DNA of 52,640 nt, from the NCBI GenBank assembly GCA_029001845.1, contig JAREWP010000071.1:1-52640 (forward strand), written 5' to 3'. Shown here piece by piece: positions 1 to 8,082 of this stretch. The position numbers and the translations under genes were made by a program. Within the stretch, counting starts at the first letter, position 1. Each line of letters begins with the position of its first letter. The notes under the pieces are model-generated. The model was not told where the DNA came from and did not search any database. It was given only the letters and a program-made list of their open reading frames with translations. The DNA is from Candidatus Magnetocorallium paracelense (lineage in GTDB: Bacteria; Nitrospirota; Thermodesulfovibrionia; Thermodesulfovibrionales; Magnetobacteriaceae).

Positions 1-259
1 TCTTCAGTTCATTGGCTACCCGCACCTGGCCGTGAGTCGGATACTCAAGGCTGTAATTCAGTAATGTCTCTTCTATCTCAGGCGCCACACGGTTATTTAT
101 TCTCGGTTTGTTTCGGGCCTTCTCCAAAAGACCCTCTATTCCTTCCTCTTCAAGTGCCCTCTTTATATCGTAATAGTGCTGACGACTTACTCCCAACTTT
201 CGGCACGCATCACTTATGTTGCCTAAATTCTCCGATAACTTCACTATACTTAACTGCAT
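1..259 (-). CDS. IS481-like transposase, N-terminal part, cut by window edge
   Basis: The minus strand encodes 86 residues from an ATG at 257-259 and runs off the left edge. An in-frame TGA lies two codons upstream of the ATG, so this is the natural start. The protein opens with a helix-turn-helix (residues about 10-35, with NISDACRKLGVSRQHYYDIK) followed by the motif region LEKARNKPRINNRV and THGQVRVANELK. This order is what I know from the N-terminus of IS481-family transposases, before the DDE domain. The Rpn-like fragment at 275-544 begins only a few bases upstream, so the element may have landed inside that gene. The catalytic domain is not in view, so family assignment rests on the N-terminus alone. 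Confidence 0.7.
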   Translation of the reverse strand, partial: MQLSIVKLSENLGNISDACRKLGVSRQHYYDIKRALEEEGIEGLLEKARNKPRINNRVAPEIEETLLNYSLEYPTHGQVRVANELK

Positions 260-274
260 TAGTCACTAAAAGCG

Positions 275-544
275 TTGACAAGAGGCCCTCCCTTAGATGT
301 GCAGGGATCGTATGAGGAGGGATTTGAGCTTAGGCTGTATGTATATAATTACAGGATATATGACAAGTACAAGATGGAGGTAATAACTCTTGTCGTACTG
401 ACAGATGAGGATGAAAACTATCGACCCGAAGTATATGAAGTAAGCAGATGGGGATTTGAGCACAGATTCAAATCTCCCATGGTGAAACTTATGGACTACA
501 GGGGCAAAGTAGATAAAACAAGGCAGAGAATCCATTTGAGATAA
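275..544 (+). pseudogene. Rpn/PD-(D/E)XK transposase-nuclease family, internal fragment
   Basis: About 85 residues resemble the middle of Rpn-family (recombination-promoting nuclease, PDDEXK_2 class) proteins. The visible block contains VQGSYEEGFELRLYVYNYRI, then a hydrophobic strand, TDEDENYRPEVYEVSRWG and FKSPMVKLMDYR. The VQ of this block corresponds to the Q-type motif after the nuclease core strand in the family. The N-terminal third and everything after MDYR are missing. The only in-frame start is a TTG at 275 in a poor context, so I read it as a remnant, probably truncated on the left by the IS481-like element at 1-259. No ribosome binding site is visible. I infer that it is not functional. 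Confidence 0.55.
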
Positions 545-788
545 AAGGAATATTGAAATACTTGAAATATCCGGTCTTAAACGCGCCAGAATGGGGCTTG
601 AATCCGGTGATTCAGACCAATTAAAAAAAATGAATAAGGCCCAGTACCTCCAAAAAACTAAAAATGGCATTGAGTTACTAATAATAATACCATTTTCCGT
701 CATAAAGCAGCCTCTGATATCCATTCAGCTAAGACTCTATTTCCTTGACCCGGGATCAACCTGGAAGAATTGTTTGTGTGGAATTTAG
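540..788 (+). pseudogene. radical SAM protein fragment
   Basis: The frame is open from just after a TGA at 537-539 to the TAG at 786-788. Its first 45 residues include EILEISGLKRARMGLESGDS and QLKKMNKAQY. This matches the segment of B12-type radical SAM enzymes that reads roughly GCKRIRIGLESGD...LKxMNK and lies in the TIM barrel well after the CxxxCxxC cluster. No cluster motif or start codon is present, and after about residue 50 the translation stops looking like protein. I read it as a decayed fragment. The stretch 789-963 holds no gene that I can see, only the leader and ribosome binding site of the next gene. Confidence 0.5.
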
Positions 789-963
789 CAGCAATTTTTG
801 TCTATAATATTCAATGAAATCATACCATTAATAGACCCAAAATGAGTCATGTCATGGTTGATTAAATGGTAAAAAGCTGTCATATCCGACTTTTGACCCT
901 AATAATATGACAGCAAGTACTTGTATGTTTGCAAACACCTGTTGTAAGGAGGTATGAGATATA

Positions 964-1335
964 ATGTCTGACAAAAAATGCACCATCCTGTGTGTAGATG
1001 ATGAGCAGGATATTGTTGACAGTCTCTATGATACATTTATGGATTTCCATAATGTAAGGACCGCTACAAACGGTGAGGAGGCTTTGAAAATATTCAATGA
1101 AGAAGATATTGCACTTGTAATAACCGATCAGGGAATGCCGGGAATGAGCGGAAGCGAGTTACTTGTTCAAATAAATGAACAAAAGTCTGCCTGCAAAAGA
1201 ATACTGCTTACCGGATACACTGACATAAAAACTGAAGTCAAAGGTATCACAGAAAACTCGGCTGACAAGTATTTCAGCAAACCCTGGGACGATGATGAGC
1301 TTCTCGAAGCAGTGGAACAACTCCTTAAGATATAA
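964..1335 (+). CDS. single-domain response regulator (CheY-like receiver)
   Basis: This 123-residue protein is a lone phosphoacceptor receiver domain. The acidic pair D12-D13 follows the first strand (ILCVDDEQD), the likely phosphorylated Asp is D55 in LVITDQGMPGMSG, the switch Thr is T83 (LLTGYTD), and K106 sits in FSKPWDDDEL. The KPWDDDEL ending is typical of receivers of the RpfG/HupR group, which are often tied to HD-GYP or HDOD outputs. A strong AAGGAGG lies about 12 bases upstream of the ATG. No kinase is adjacent. Partners could be any of the HDOD, HD-GYP or GGDEF/EAL proteins in the window, which is inference. The gene stands alone between the decayed fragments and repeat A1. Confidence 0.9.
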   Translation: MSDKKCTILCVDDEQDIVDSLYDTFMDFHNVRTATNGEEALKIFNEEDIALVITDQGMPGMSGSELLVQINEQKSACKRILLTGYTDIKTEVKGITENSADKYFSKPWDDDELLEAVEQLLKI

Positions 1336-1411
1336 AACACTGACAATCTATATACTGAGCTGATTTTTTTCTTAATCAGAGATGTCTAAAGTTGATTTTG
1401 TAAAACAAGCA

Positions 1412-1565
1412 ACACTCAGATCAGCACCTTAACTTTAGGGGTGAAGCACCTTCCGACGGAAGCGGGTCATGTTTGAGAAGGCGCAGCGAAGCGGAGCCTT
1501 CGAGTTTAGCCGATGAAGGCGGATGGTGCTTTGCTCCTTAAGTGAATGACATTGACACTCAGATC
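1412..1565. mobile_element. family A MITE-like element, copy A1, with target-site duplication
   Basis: The element body is 1423-1554 (132 bp). It is flanked by an 11-bp direct repeat ACACTCAGATC at 1412-1422 and 1555-1565, which I read as a target-site duplication. The ends are inverted repeats of the general form CATTAACTTAAGG plus GTGAAGCACC, and the middle holds an internal palindrome with GAAGGC and GCCTTC arms. The right duplication overlaps the stop codon of the gene at 1559-3112, so the insertion landed at its 3' end without breaking it. No coding capacity is present. Confidence 0.85.
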
Positions 1566-3112
1566 CCATCCGTATCTGCGATGATCTCACCGGACGAATA
1601 GTCAATCTCTTTGCCCTCGCGCAGCTTTGAGATTTCCATGAACTCTGATTCGATTCTCGGAAAGGAGTACAAAATATCTCCGCTCTCATCGACAACCATC
1701 TCTCCATCCAGATCGAGGATCAACAGGCTCATCCTTTTGTCCACAATCTTTTTGGACAGCTTTTCCTCGGTGGTCATATTGTTGACAATATTCGTGATTT
1801 TTTGTATCAGCTGAGCCGCCCCTTTGGCTCTATAGAAGCAAGCGCAGTACAAACGTTTCCGAATGTTGTTTTCATGCCGCTCCTCCCCGGCCTTACGAAT
1901 GTAACGCCATCGCACATAGGGGACTATAAAGAAGAGCGTTGAAAAGATCAGGGGAAACCATCCCAAAAAGAAATTGAAACCCCAATGGTCGGATACCAGA
2001 TAGGGTATGAGCCATGTGGCGATGGCAAGGGCCAACTCATGGGTGTCCGGCGTGATCAGCTTCTGCATAATTGTCTCGAGCAGGTCCGTTACCACAAGGA
2101 AAGAAAATATCAGATTAAAACCATTCAGCAAAGTGATCCATGAGTTTACCGGCGTCGTATTGCCGTTTAATTCATATTCAGGTTCGTATTCGTCCCAATA
2201 ATAGATGATATCTCCCCCATCTCCTATACCGATACTCCGAGAGACTTGATCAAATTCCCCGTATACGACACCGTTGTCAGTAACCTTTACCTCCCCGTGA
2301 AATCGTATCAGACAGTCTGTAAAGAATTTATGGGCCTCCGAGGCTGTCCATCCGGCAAGAACAATTAAATCGGCGATTGTAATCAGGCCCTTGTTTTCCT
2401 GTAAAAAACGGGCGACTTCTTTTTCATTGGAAAAAGGATCGATCGGATAACGGGGCGGCCCGAACACATAATCGTATACCGAGGTGACGAATCGTTTTTT
2501 ATCCGGATCAAGCCTGCTCTTTTTAGGCTCTGCATGGCGATAGCGGTATCCCCTTTGATCCGTTTCATAGTAATATGCGCCGGTAACGGTATTCCAGTCG
2601 AAAATATCTGAAAAAAAACGGCCAAAAGCCGTGAATGCGCTGTTTATGTCACTTATTTTACCTGATGAGGAACGAGATGACGAATGAAACCCACCGGATC
2701 CGGAACTGCCGGAACTCGACCCCGAATTCTTACTCGATCCCCCTCTGGTCAAAGCCATTAGCAAGAGAACAATAAAAAGAACAATAAAGACAACGAAATA
2801 CACAACCAGTACAACAGCGATCATAAACCGGTAAGCAAGGACAAACCATTTCCATAAAATTCCAAGGATGTCATCCAAAATTTCACGTGAGCTTTTCTGA
2901 TCACGACGCTGAAGCGGATTGCCGAAATCGTATATCAGCTCAGCCTTTTCCGTGACCTGAACGCGGCAGATATATTTCTCATAAAGTTCGCTAAGGCCAT
3001 CCTTTGCCATATCGATGCCAAGTCCGGTAGCGGCTACAGCTTCGGTTACGCTAAAACGCCCCTGACCCTTTTGAAGATGCTTTTCCAAAATATCGGCCGG
3101 TTTCTGACTCAT
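1559..3112 (-). CDS. conserved membrane protein with N-terminal winged-helix-like domain
   Basis: This 517-residue protein is not one I can name. Residues 1-65 look like a small winged-helix domain (ADILEKHLQKGQGRFSVTEA). Residues 88-121 form one very hydrophobic transmembrane stretch. Residues 124-151 are a Ser/Gly linker. A second wing-like block occurs around 225-300 (EVARFLQENKGLITIADLIV). Further membrane segments follow near 325-345 and 385-415, and the C-terminus reads LLILDLDGEMVVDESGDILY, a small beta unit. The two wing-like blocks, each followed by membrane segments, suggest an internal duplication. I infer membrane association with no assigned activity. Spacing from the ATG to any Shine-Dalgarno site is weak. 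Repeat C1 lies just upstream and A1 at the 3' end. Confidence 0.75.
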   Translation of the reverse strand: MSQKPADILEKHLQKGQGRFSVTEAVAATGLGIDMAKDGLSELYEKYICRVQVTEKAELIYDFGNPLQRRDQKSSREILDDILGILWKWFVLAYRFMIAVVLVVYFVVFIVLFIVLLLMALTRGGSSKNSGSSSGSSGSGGFHSSSRSSSGKISDINSAFTAFGRFFSDIFDWNTVTGAYYYETDQRGYRYRHAEPKKSRLDPDKKRFVTSVYDYVFGPPRYPIDPFSNEKEVARFLQENKGLITIADLIVLAGWTASEAHKFFTDCLIRFHGEVKVTDNGVVYGEFDQVSRSIGIGDGGDIIYYWDEYEPEYELNGNTTPVNSWITLLNGFNLIFSFLVVTDLLETIMQKLITPDTHELALAIATWLIPYLVSDHWGFNFFLGWFPLIFSTLFFIVPYVRWRYIRKAGEERHENNIRKRLYCACFYRAKGAAQLIQKITNIVNNMTTEEKLSKKIVDKRMSLLILDLDGEMVVDESGDILYSFPRIESEFMEISKLREGKEIDYSSGEIIADTDGI

Positions 3113-3175
3113 CTTATCAAACGTATAAAATATTATTAGATCGATAAAAAATACAGTGTAAATCGCTTTTATGAA

Positions 3176-3350
3176 TTATCTAAAAAAAAGCAGCCAGCTA
3201 TCAGCAGTCAGCCTTCAGCTAAGGATTGTATTGATGTTAGGTCAATAATAAGCTTCACCTTATTGGTGAATCTGTTTTGAACCATAAGGTGTTGCAGTTA
3301 AAAAGCTGATAGCTGATGGCTGACAGCTCAATGCTTTTTTTAGATTATAG
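3176..3350. repeat. family C long inverted repeat, copy C1
   Basis: The two ends are imperfect inverted repeats: TCTAAAAA..GCAGCCAGCTATCAG on the left matches CTGATAGCTGATGGCTGACAG..GCTTTTTTTAGA on the right. The centre carries a smaller palindrome around TTCACCTTATTGGTGAA. The A-run at one end and the T-run at the other give a transcript from either strand a hairpin followed by U residues, so it could end transcription in both directions. It fills most of the gap 3113-3436 between two minus-strand genes. Confidence 0.75.
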
Positions 3351-3436
3351 CATGAACATGACATAAAATATAAAAGCAAGGTTCCTAAAAATGGGATTTA
3401 TTCGATTAACCTTTTATTGAATGCTTTTTGTTCAGA

Positions 3437-4378
3437 CTACTTACTTCCGCCTTTTAATCTCTTATCGTTGATTAGACTTTTATACTCATTGTAAAGAGCT
3501 TCCAGTGGTTTTAAGTCCGACTCATCGATAGGGGCCAGAGAGTCGATCTTAAAAAGAGTCAGAAATTGTCTTCCCTTTGCCTTCTTTTGTATTCTGACGC
3601 TCTTCTTTTTTATCGCCTCTTTATGTTCGAAATCTTTGTGAAAAAAACTGATCCTATCTATCAAAGGAGGTGAAGACTCGATGATTTTAACACGCTTTCC
3701 AATCTGCGGGTTTAGCTCTGACATAATTTCCAGCGCAGTATCAGTTGCAACCCCGGCATCGGACTCTTTAAAAAAAACCGAAAGGATGGCTTTGGAAAAA
3801 TGGCTTTTACTTGTGATTTTGCCAAAATAATGGTCAGCTTCTTTTCCTTTATTCCTGAGAAATATGGTATCGAGAAAAAGCATGGCGTTATCGCTGTTTT
3901 TAACGGTTGTTAATGTTTTACCTTCCAGATCTTCTAAACGTTCAATTCCTGAATCATGTTGTACAAGAAGCAGATAGACAACATCTTTTCTACCGTTTTT
4001 CACGAAACCGATACCGGGCTCGGATTCTATCTCGTTCCGGATCTTTATATACTCAAGGGCCGATCCGCCCGCCATATCGATCTTCTTCTGTTTAAAAGCA
4101 TTTACCAGCGAATCGAGATCGTCATAAACATGATTTACGCTCCTGAAATTAATTTCATTGGCAAGTTCCTTTGACCACATTTCCATTGCCGTTAAAGCGT
4201 CCTCCTCCGGCACATCGCCCATCATCAGATTTTTTATCATATAACCGAGGGACAATACCGGCCTTCCATTGGATTCAACGGTACCGGTATGCTCACCATC
4301 AGCTTTTGAACAGAGGCAACCGATGTAAAAAAGGAGGGACAACAAAGTAAACAAAATCGATCTATATCTTTGTCTCAT
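3437..4378 (-). CDS. PhnD-type phosphate/phosphonate-binding lipoprotein
   Basis: I start this gene at the ATG at 4376-4378 (MRQRYRS), giving 313 residues. An ATG ten codons further upstream lies inside repeat A2 and is unlikely to be original. A basic start, a hydrophobic stretch and a lipobox ending in IGC (Cys 21) mark a lipoprotein. The body follows the PhnD-like periplasmic binding fold: LSLGYMIKN near the start, LVNAFKQKKIDMAGGSALEY, LEDLEGKTLTTVKNSDNAML, and SDAGVATDTALEIM. These blocks match the phosphate/phosphite/phosphonate-binding family. No permease or ATPase is adjacent, so it is an orphan that may feed a sensor or a distant transporter. No Shine-Dalgarno site precedes the ATG, because repeat A2 begins about 18 bases upstream. 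Confidence 0.8.
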   Translation of the reverse strand: MRQRYRSILFTLLSLLFYIGCLCSKADGEHTGTVESNGRPVLSLGYMIKNLMMGDVPEEDALTAMEMWSKELANEINFRSVNHVYDDLDSLVNAFKQKKIDMAGGSALEYIKIRNEIESEPGIGFVKNGRKDVVYLLLVQHDSGIERLEDLEGKTLTTVKNSDNAMLFLDTIFLRNKGKEADHYFGKITSKSHFSKAILSVFFKESDAGVATDTALEIMSELNPQIGKRVKIIESSPPLIDRISFFHKDFEHKEAIKKKSVRIQKKAKGRQFLTLFKIDSLAPIDESDLKPLEALYNEYKSLINDKRLKGGSK

Positions 4379-4387
4379 TTTTGTAAC

Positions 4388-4540
4388 TTGAAAGTCAATA
4401 CCATTCACTTAAGGGGTGAAGTACCTTCCGATGTAAGCGGGTCATGTTTGAGAAGGCGCAGCGAAGCTGAGCCTTCGAGTTTAGCCGCTGAAGGAGGATG
4501 GTGCTTTTCTCCTTAAGTGAATGACATTGATTTGAAAGTC
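4388..4540. mobile_element. family A MITE-like element, copy A2, with target-site duplication
   Basis: The body is 4397-4531 (135 bp), between 9-bp direct repeats TTGAAAGTC at 4388-4396 and 4532-4540. The inverted ends read CATTCACTTAAGG on both sides. The insertion point is only about 10 bp upstream of the start of the PhnD-like gene, so the native leader of that gene was displaced. Any promoter now used must lie in or beyond the element. Confidence 0.85.
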
Positions 4541-4629
4541 TCTTTATCTTTATTCGAACACACATTTATTGTAACTGTGAAAGAGAGTTTTTGGAAAGGC
4601 AGCAAAAGAAAAATTCCTACATCATATTC

Positions 4630-4954
4630 GTAACTCTCTGGCTGAAGACTAAAGGTTGAAGTAAAAAATCAAATGACATGAGAGTGTCAGCAAATAAAAA
4701 ACCGGAAGTTTTATCGATAACCCATGCTTTACCTAATAGTCTTCATCCATCAGTCTATACACCTTAGGGTCTGCGCAAAAATAAATTACCCTCTTTGCAT
4801 TTCATACTCATATCATCTTCGACAGAATTTTAATCGCAAAATGCTCAAAAGAGCTCTGCTATTCCTCCGCTTTTGCTCAATCAGTTCAGCCGAATATGAT
4901 ACAATTATGAACGCCAACAGACCAATTTTTTTTGCGCAGACCCTAAGTAATTAC
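4630..4954. repeat. family B inverted repeat, copy B1, interrupted by a second element
   Basis: The left end GTAACTCTCTGG..CTGAAGAC and the right end CCTAAGTAATTAC match the family B termini, and the inner halves keep the family sequence (AAATCAAATGAC, TTATCGATAAC, GCTTTACCTAATAGTCTTCA). The right arm is split by the insertion at 4767-4943. The outer flanks ATTCGTAA and TTACGAAT are also inverted to each other. No gene is present between 4379 and 5024 apart from these repeats. Confidence 0.65.
4767..4943. mobile_element. small inverted-repeat element nested in B1, TA-flanked
   Basis: The ends are perfect inverted repeats GGGTCTGCGCAAAAA and TTTTTGCGCAGACCC. Both sides carry TA (4765-4766 and 4944-4945) in the context TTA...TAA. 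A TA duplication with inverted ends is what IS630/mariner-type non-autonomous elements leave, so I infer that origin. The 177-bp body has no convincing ORF. This is the only copy of the sequence I noticed in the window. Confidence 0.6.
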
Positions 4955-5024
4955 GAATATGGTATAATCGTTTTTAATTATCATTACAGGCGAATTTATT
5001 AAGGTTATATTAAAATACGATGAA

Positions 5025-5789
5025 ATGGTAAGAAAATTACTAAGGCATGTTTACCATAATTTTCTGCCTGCTCACATGAGACAGACCCTCGATATTTTCA
5101 GTAATCTCAGGGACAGGCGGAAAATCGATACTCCGTCAGGAAAAATCCTTGCCATAGCGCCTCACCCTGACGACGATGTAATTGCCTGTGGAGGCGCCAT
5201 ATACCAAAGCTTTCTGAATGACTCAGAAATAACAGCCGTATATATGACTGACGGAAGAAAGGGGAGCACATCCATCTCCGAAGAGAAACTGATCTCGATC
5301 AGAAAGGAAGAAGCTCGTATTGCCGCCTCGATTATAGGCATAAAAAAAACGATATTTCTCGATAACAGAGACTCTGAACTCGCCCTTTCAGACAAAACAG
5401 TCTCCGCTCTTTCAGAAGTTATTAAAGAAACCAAACCGGATGCTGTATTCCTCCCTTTTATAATGGACTCCCATCATGATCACATAGCTACAAACAGAAT
5501 ATTTATAGCTGCGTTAAAGAATCTCCCCTCTGTCATGTGTTATGCCTGGGGATTATGGACTCCGTTATCGGTTTTTAACTGCATCCTCGATATTTCGCCA
5601 TATATGGATATTAAAAAAAAGGCCATAGAATCCCACATTTCACAGACAAAGGAAGCCGATATCGTTGGAGCGGTTTTTGGTCTTAACAAGTACTACTCGG
5701 TCATGTCTGGCGGTAACGGATGGGCCGAAGTGTTTATCGCCTGTCATTCGGATCAATATATTAGACTTGCGGAGGTTGTTAAATGGTAG
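5025..5789 (+). CDS. PIG-L (LmbE-like) family deacetylase
   Basis: This 254-residue enzyme belongs to the zinc-dependent PIG-L family, which removes N-acetyl groups from sugar-linked GlcNAc-type substrates. The signature PHPDDD is at residues 46-51 (metal ligand H47 and catalytic Asp), RKEEARIAASIIGI at 93-107 matches the helix that follows in the family, and HHDH at 150-153 supplies the later metal ligand. The length is usual. It opens an operon with a GNAT-like protein (7-base overlap), a GT4 glycosyltransferase and a multi-pass glycosyltransferase-like protein. This context suggests deacetylation of an amino sugar on a surface glycan or its lipid-linked precursor. The exact substrate cannot be told from sequence. 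Confidence 0.88.
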   Translation: MVRKLLRHVYHNFLPAHMRQTLDIFSNLRDRRKIDTPSGKILAIAPHPDDDVIACGGAIYQSFLNDSEITAVYMTDGRKGSTSISEEKLISIRKEEARIAASIIGIKKTIFLDNRDSELALSDKTVSALSEVIKETKPDAVFLPFIMDSHHDHIATNRIFIAALKNLPSVMCYAWGLWTPLSVFNCILDISPYMDIKKKAIESHISQTKEADIVGAVFGLNKYYSVMSGGNGWAEVFIACHSDQYIRLAEVVKW

Positions 5790-6859
5790 AAAAAAATTTT
5801 GAAATAAGGCCATACAAAGAGGGTGAAGGTGAGGCCATCAATAATCTTTTTGAAAAAGTCTTTCATAAAAAACGAAGTTTTAAAGAGTGGAAATGGAAGT
5901 TTTTGGACAATCCCGCAGTTGACGATCCCTCGGACTGGATATCCATTGCAGAGAGAGAGGGTTCCATCATTGGCCATTACGCCAGTATCTCTCTTGAAAT
6001 GAAGGTGGGAGATAGAATCATAAAAACGCCCCAACCGGTGGACTCCATGATTGACCCTGACAGTAAAGCAGGAATTAAATTATTCAGACAGCTCAATAAA
6101 CATAATGTGGAGATAACATCGAAACATACATACTTCGGTTTCGGATTTCCCAATGAAACAGCTTATAAAGTCGGTAAAAAGATGCTCGGGTATATGGATA
6201 CAGGCAGGATGATCCCCCTGTTCAGAAGACTTGGCGTCAGAACGATCATTAAAAGACGGTTAACCTGGCTCCCGGCTTTAATAATTGATATTCTACATAA
6301 ACTGATGTGTTTTATATATGCTTTTCTGCTAAAAACCGGAAAAACAGATAAAAGCGTGGATGTATCTCTTTACGACTCATTCTCCGAAATAGAAAACAGA
6401 GAGAGTTTAGAGTCTCTCTGCAACGCCATGAAGGATAGATACGAGATTATCAATATCAGGACCATACCCTATCTGATCTGGAGATACACCGGCAGAGAGA
6501 TCAAGATTATTACTATTGAATCGGAAAATGAAATGACGGGCTTTGCCGTAGTTACCGTGGAGGAGGAAGAAGAGTCGAGAACCGGCTATATTCTGGATAT
6601 TGTTTACAAAGATAAAGTGACTGTTCTCATAAATGAAACGGTCAGGTATTTTCTGGACAGGAAAGCGGATTTTATCTTATGCGCCCTCATTGATGGAGAC
6701 CCGATGGCAGAGGATTTAAAAAAGAGCGGTTTCTCCGAGCACACCTCTTTTAAACCGTTCCCTTTGGTCTATTTTCACTTTCACAGTAAAGAAGGAGACG
6801 ATTTTCTAAAAAATCCATCAAACTGGCATCTCACCTACAGCGATTCGGACAGATTTTGA
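5783..6859 (+). CDS. GNAT-like N-acyltransferase of a glycan operon
   Basis: The 358-residue protein starts with IRPYKEGEGEAINNLFEKVF and WKWKFLDNP, then a strand SIIGHYASISLEMKVGDRII. That layout is typical of the long GNAT-related proteins found in polysaccharide clusters, where an N-terminal acyltransferase fold is followed by a poorly conserved second half. A hydrophobic patch near residues 170-190 might touch the membrane. The start overlaps the stop of the PIG-L gene by 7 bases (ATGGTAG), and its own stop overlaps the TTG start of the next gene by 4, so translation is probably coupled. A likely role is to re-acylate the amino group freed by the neighbouring deacetylase. That link is inference from gene order. 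Confidence 0.7.
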   Translation: MVEKNFEIRPYKEGEGEAINNLFEKVFHKKRSFKEWKWKFLDNPAVDDPSDWISIAEREGSIIGHYASISLEMKVGDRIIKTPQPVDSMIDPDSKAGIKLFRQLNKHNVEITSKHTYFGFGFPNETAYKVGKKMLGYMDTGRMIPLFRRLGVRTIIKRRLTWLPALIIDILHKLMCFIYAFLLKTGKTDKSVDVSLYDSFSEIENRESLESLCNAMKDRYEIINIRTIPYLIWRYTGREIKIITIESENEMTGFAVVTVEEEEESRTGYILDIVYKDKVTVLINETVRYFLDRKADFILCALIDGDPMAEDLKKSGFSEHTSFKPFPLVYFHFHSKEGDDFLKNPSNWHLTYSDSDRF

Positions 6860-8082
6860 AGATACTCCATGTAAACGAATTTCATGGCAATATCGGTGGC
6901 GCCGAGAAGTATGTTAGTGATCTATCCGGGTATTTGAAAGAGTACGGTCATGAATCATATTTTTTGTCATCTGTGAAGAGCGAAAATTCTGACACCAAAC
7001 CGGAGAAAGGTTATTTTATTGCCGGTTCATACGGAATACGAAGTTCTTTAAGAACTGTTGATCGTGTTAAAAACATATTAAAGAGAGAAAAACCCGATAT
7101 ACTCCATCTCCACAATACCTCCAATTTCATAAGCCCCATTGTCCTTGCATCGCTCTCCCATTACGCGCCGGTTGTAAAAACCGTACATGACACACGTCTT
7201 TTTTGCCCCGGACGCCTGTGGAAGGTAATACCCAAAAGCGGACAGGAGTGTAAATACCCTGCCGGGCTTGCATGCTCTCTCCGTGGCTGTTATCCCTTTA
7301 TTCCATCAGACAAAGGAGTTATACGCAATCTCCATAAATTGCTGCTCATACTTGCTGACCTGGCATTGCACAGAAAAATAATCGACACCCTGATTGTATC
7401 GAGTAATTATATGCGAGTTGAATTATTGAAAAACCGATTCAAAGATGAAAAAATAAAAATCATTCCCATGTATACGAATAAAGCCATGAATCGTACAACC
7501 CAAAACGACAAAAAGGAGTGTAAATTCATACTTTTCACAGGCAGACTGGAGAAGATTAAAGGTGTTTTCGAATTCATTACTGCCCTTGATCATATAAGAG
7601 AAAACAACTGGAATGCTACCATAGTGGGAGATGGCCGGGAAAAGGAAGAAGCCATAAACAGGGCAAAAAGACTTGGACTCTCCGACAGAATAACATTTAC
7701 AGGTTCCCTGTACAATGATGAGATCGACAGCATCTATACAGAGTCTGACATTGTTGTAATACCATCTATGATACCCGAGTCTTTCTGTCTGGTCGGCATC
7801 GAAGCCATGGCTTTCTCAAAACCTGTTGTGGCTTTCGATTCCGGCGGGATTGACCAGTGGCTGACAAACGGAAAAACAGGAGCTCTCATAAAAAGAGGAG
7901 ACACCAAAGCGCTGGCTGACAGAATTCTCTATCTTTTAAACAATCCTGAAAAGGCAAATCAAATGGGCACAATCGGCAAAACAACAGTTGACCGCTTTTA
8001 CAGAAGAGAATCTCATTTAACTGCATTACTGGAAGTATATAGAAAGGCAATTATGCTTCGACATCCAATACCATTATCTTAA
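6856..8082 (+). CDS. GT4-family glycosyltransferase, C-terminus altered by insertion
   Basis: This 408-residue GT-B enzyme starts at TTG (6856-6858), overlapping the previous stop as TTGA. The N-terminal domain shows the GGAEKY acceptor-side loop (residues 14-19). The C-terminal domain carries FTGRLEKIKGV and the retaining EX7E motif, E308 to E316, in ESFCLVGIEA. It should move a nucleotide-activated sugar onto a glycan at the cytoplasmic membrane. The last residues, PIPLS, are encoded by repeat A3. Joining the two copies of the 12-bp duplication (8054-8065 and 8520-8531) restores the ending RHLQKNKG and a TAA at 8549-8551, two bases before the next ATG. The catalytic domain is untouched, so the enzyme is probably active. 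Confidence 0.9.
   Translation: MKILHVNEFHGNIGGAEKYVSDLSGYLKEYGHESYFLSSVKSENSDTKPEKGYFIAGSYGIRSSLRTVDRVKNILKREKPDILHLHNTSNFISPIVLASLSHYAPVVKTVHDTRLFCPGRLWKVIPKSGQECKYPAGLACSLRGCYPFIPSDKGVIRNLHKLLLILADLALHRKIIDTLIVSSNYMRVELLKNRFKDEKIKIIPMYTNKAMNRTTQNDKKECKFILFTGRLEKIKGVFEFITALDHIRENNWNATIVGDGREKEEAINRAKRLGLSDRITFTGSLYNDEIDSIYTESDIVVIPSMIPESFCLVGIEAMAFSKPVVAFDSGGIDQWLTNGKTGALIKRGDTKALADRILYLLNNPEKANQMGTIGKTTVDRFYRRESHLTALLEVYRKAIMLRHPIPLS

Noticed and set aside
4724-5002. A 92-codon ORF before the PIG-L gene
   Set aside because: It runs through the nested repeat elements B1 and the TA-flanked insertion, so it is a chance frame.
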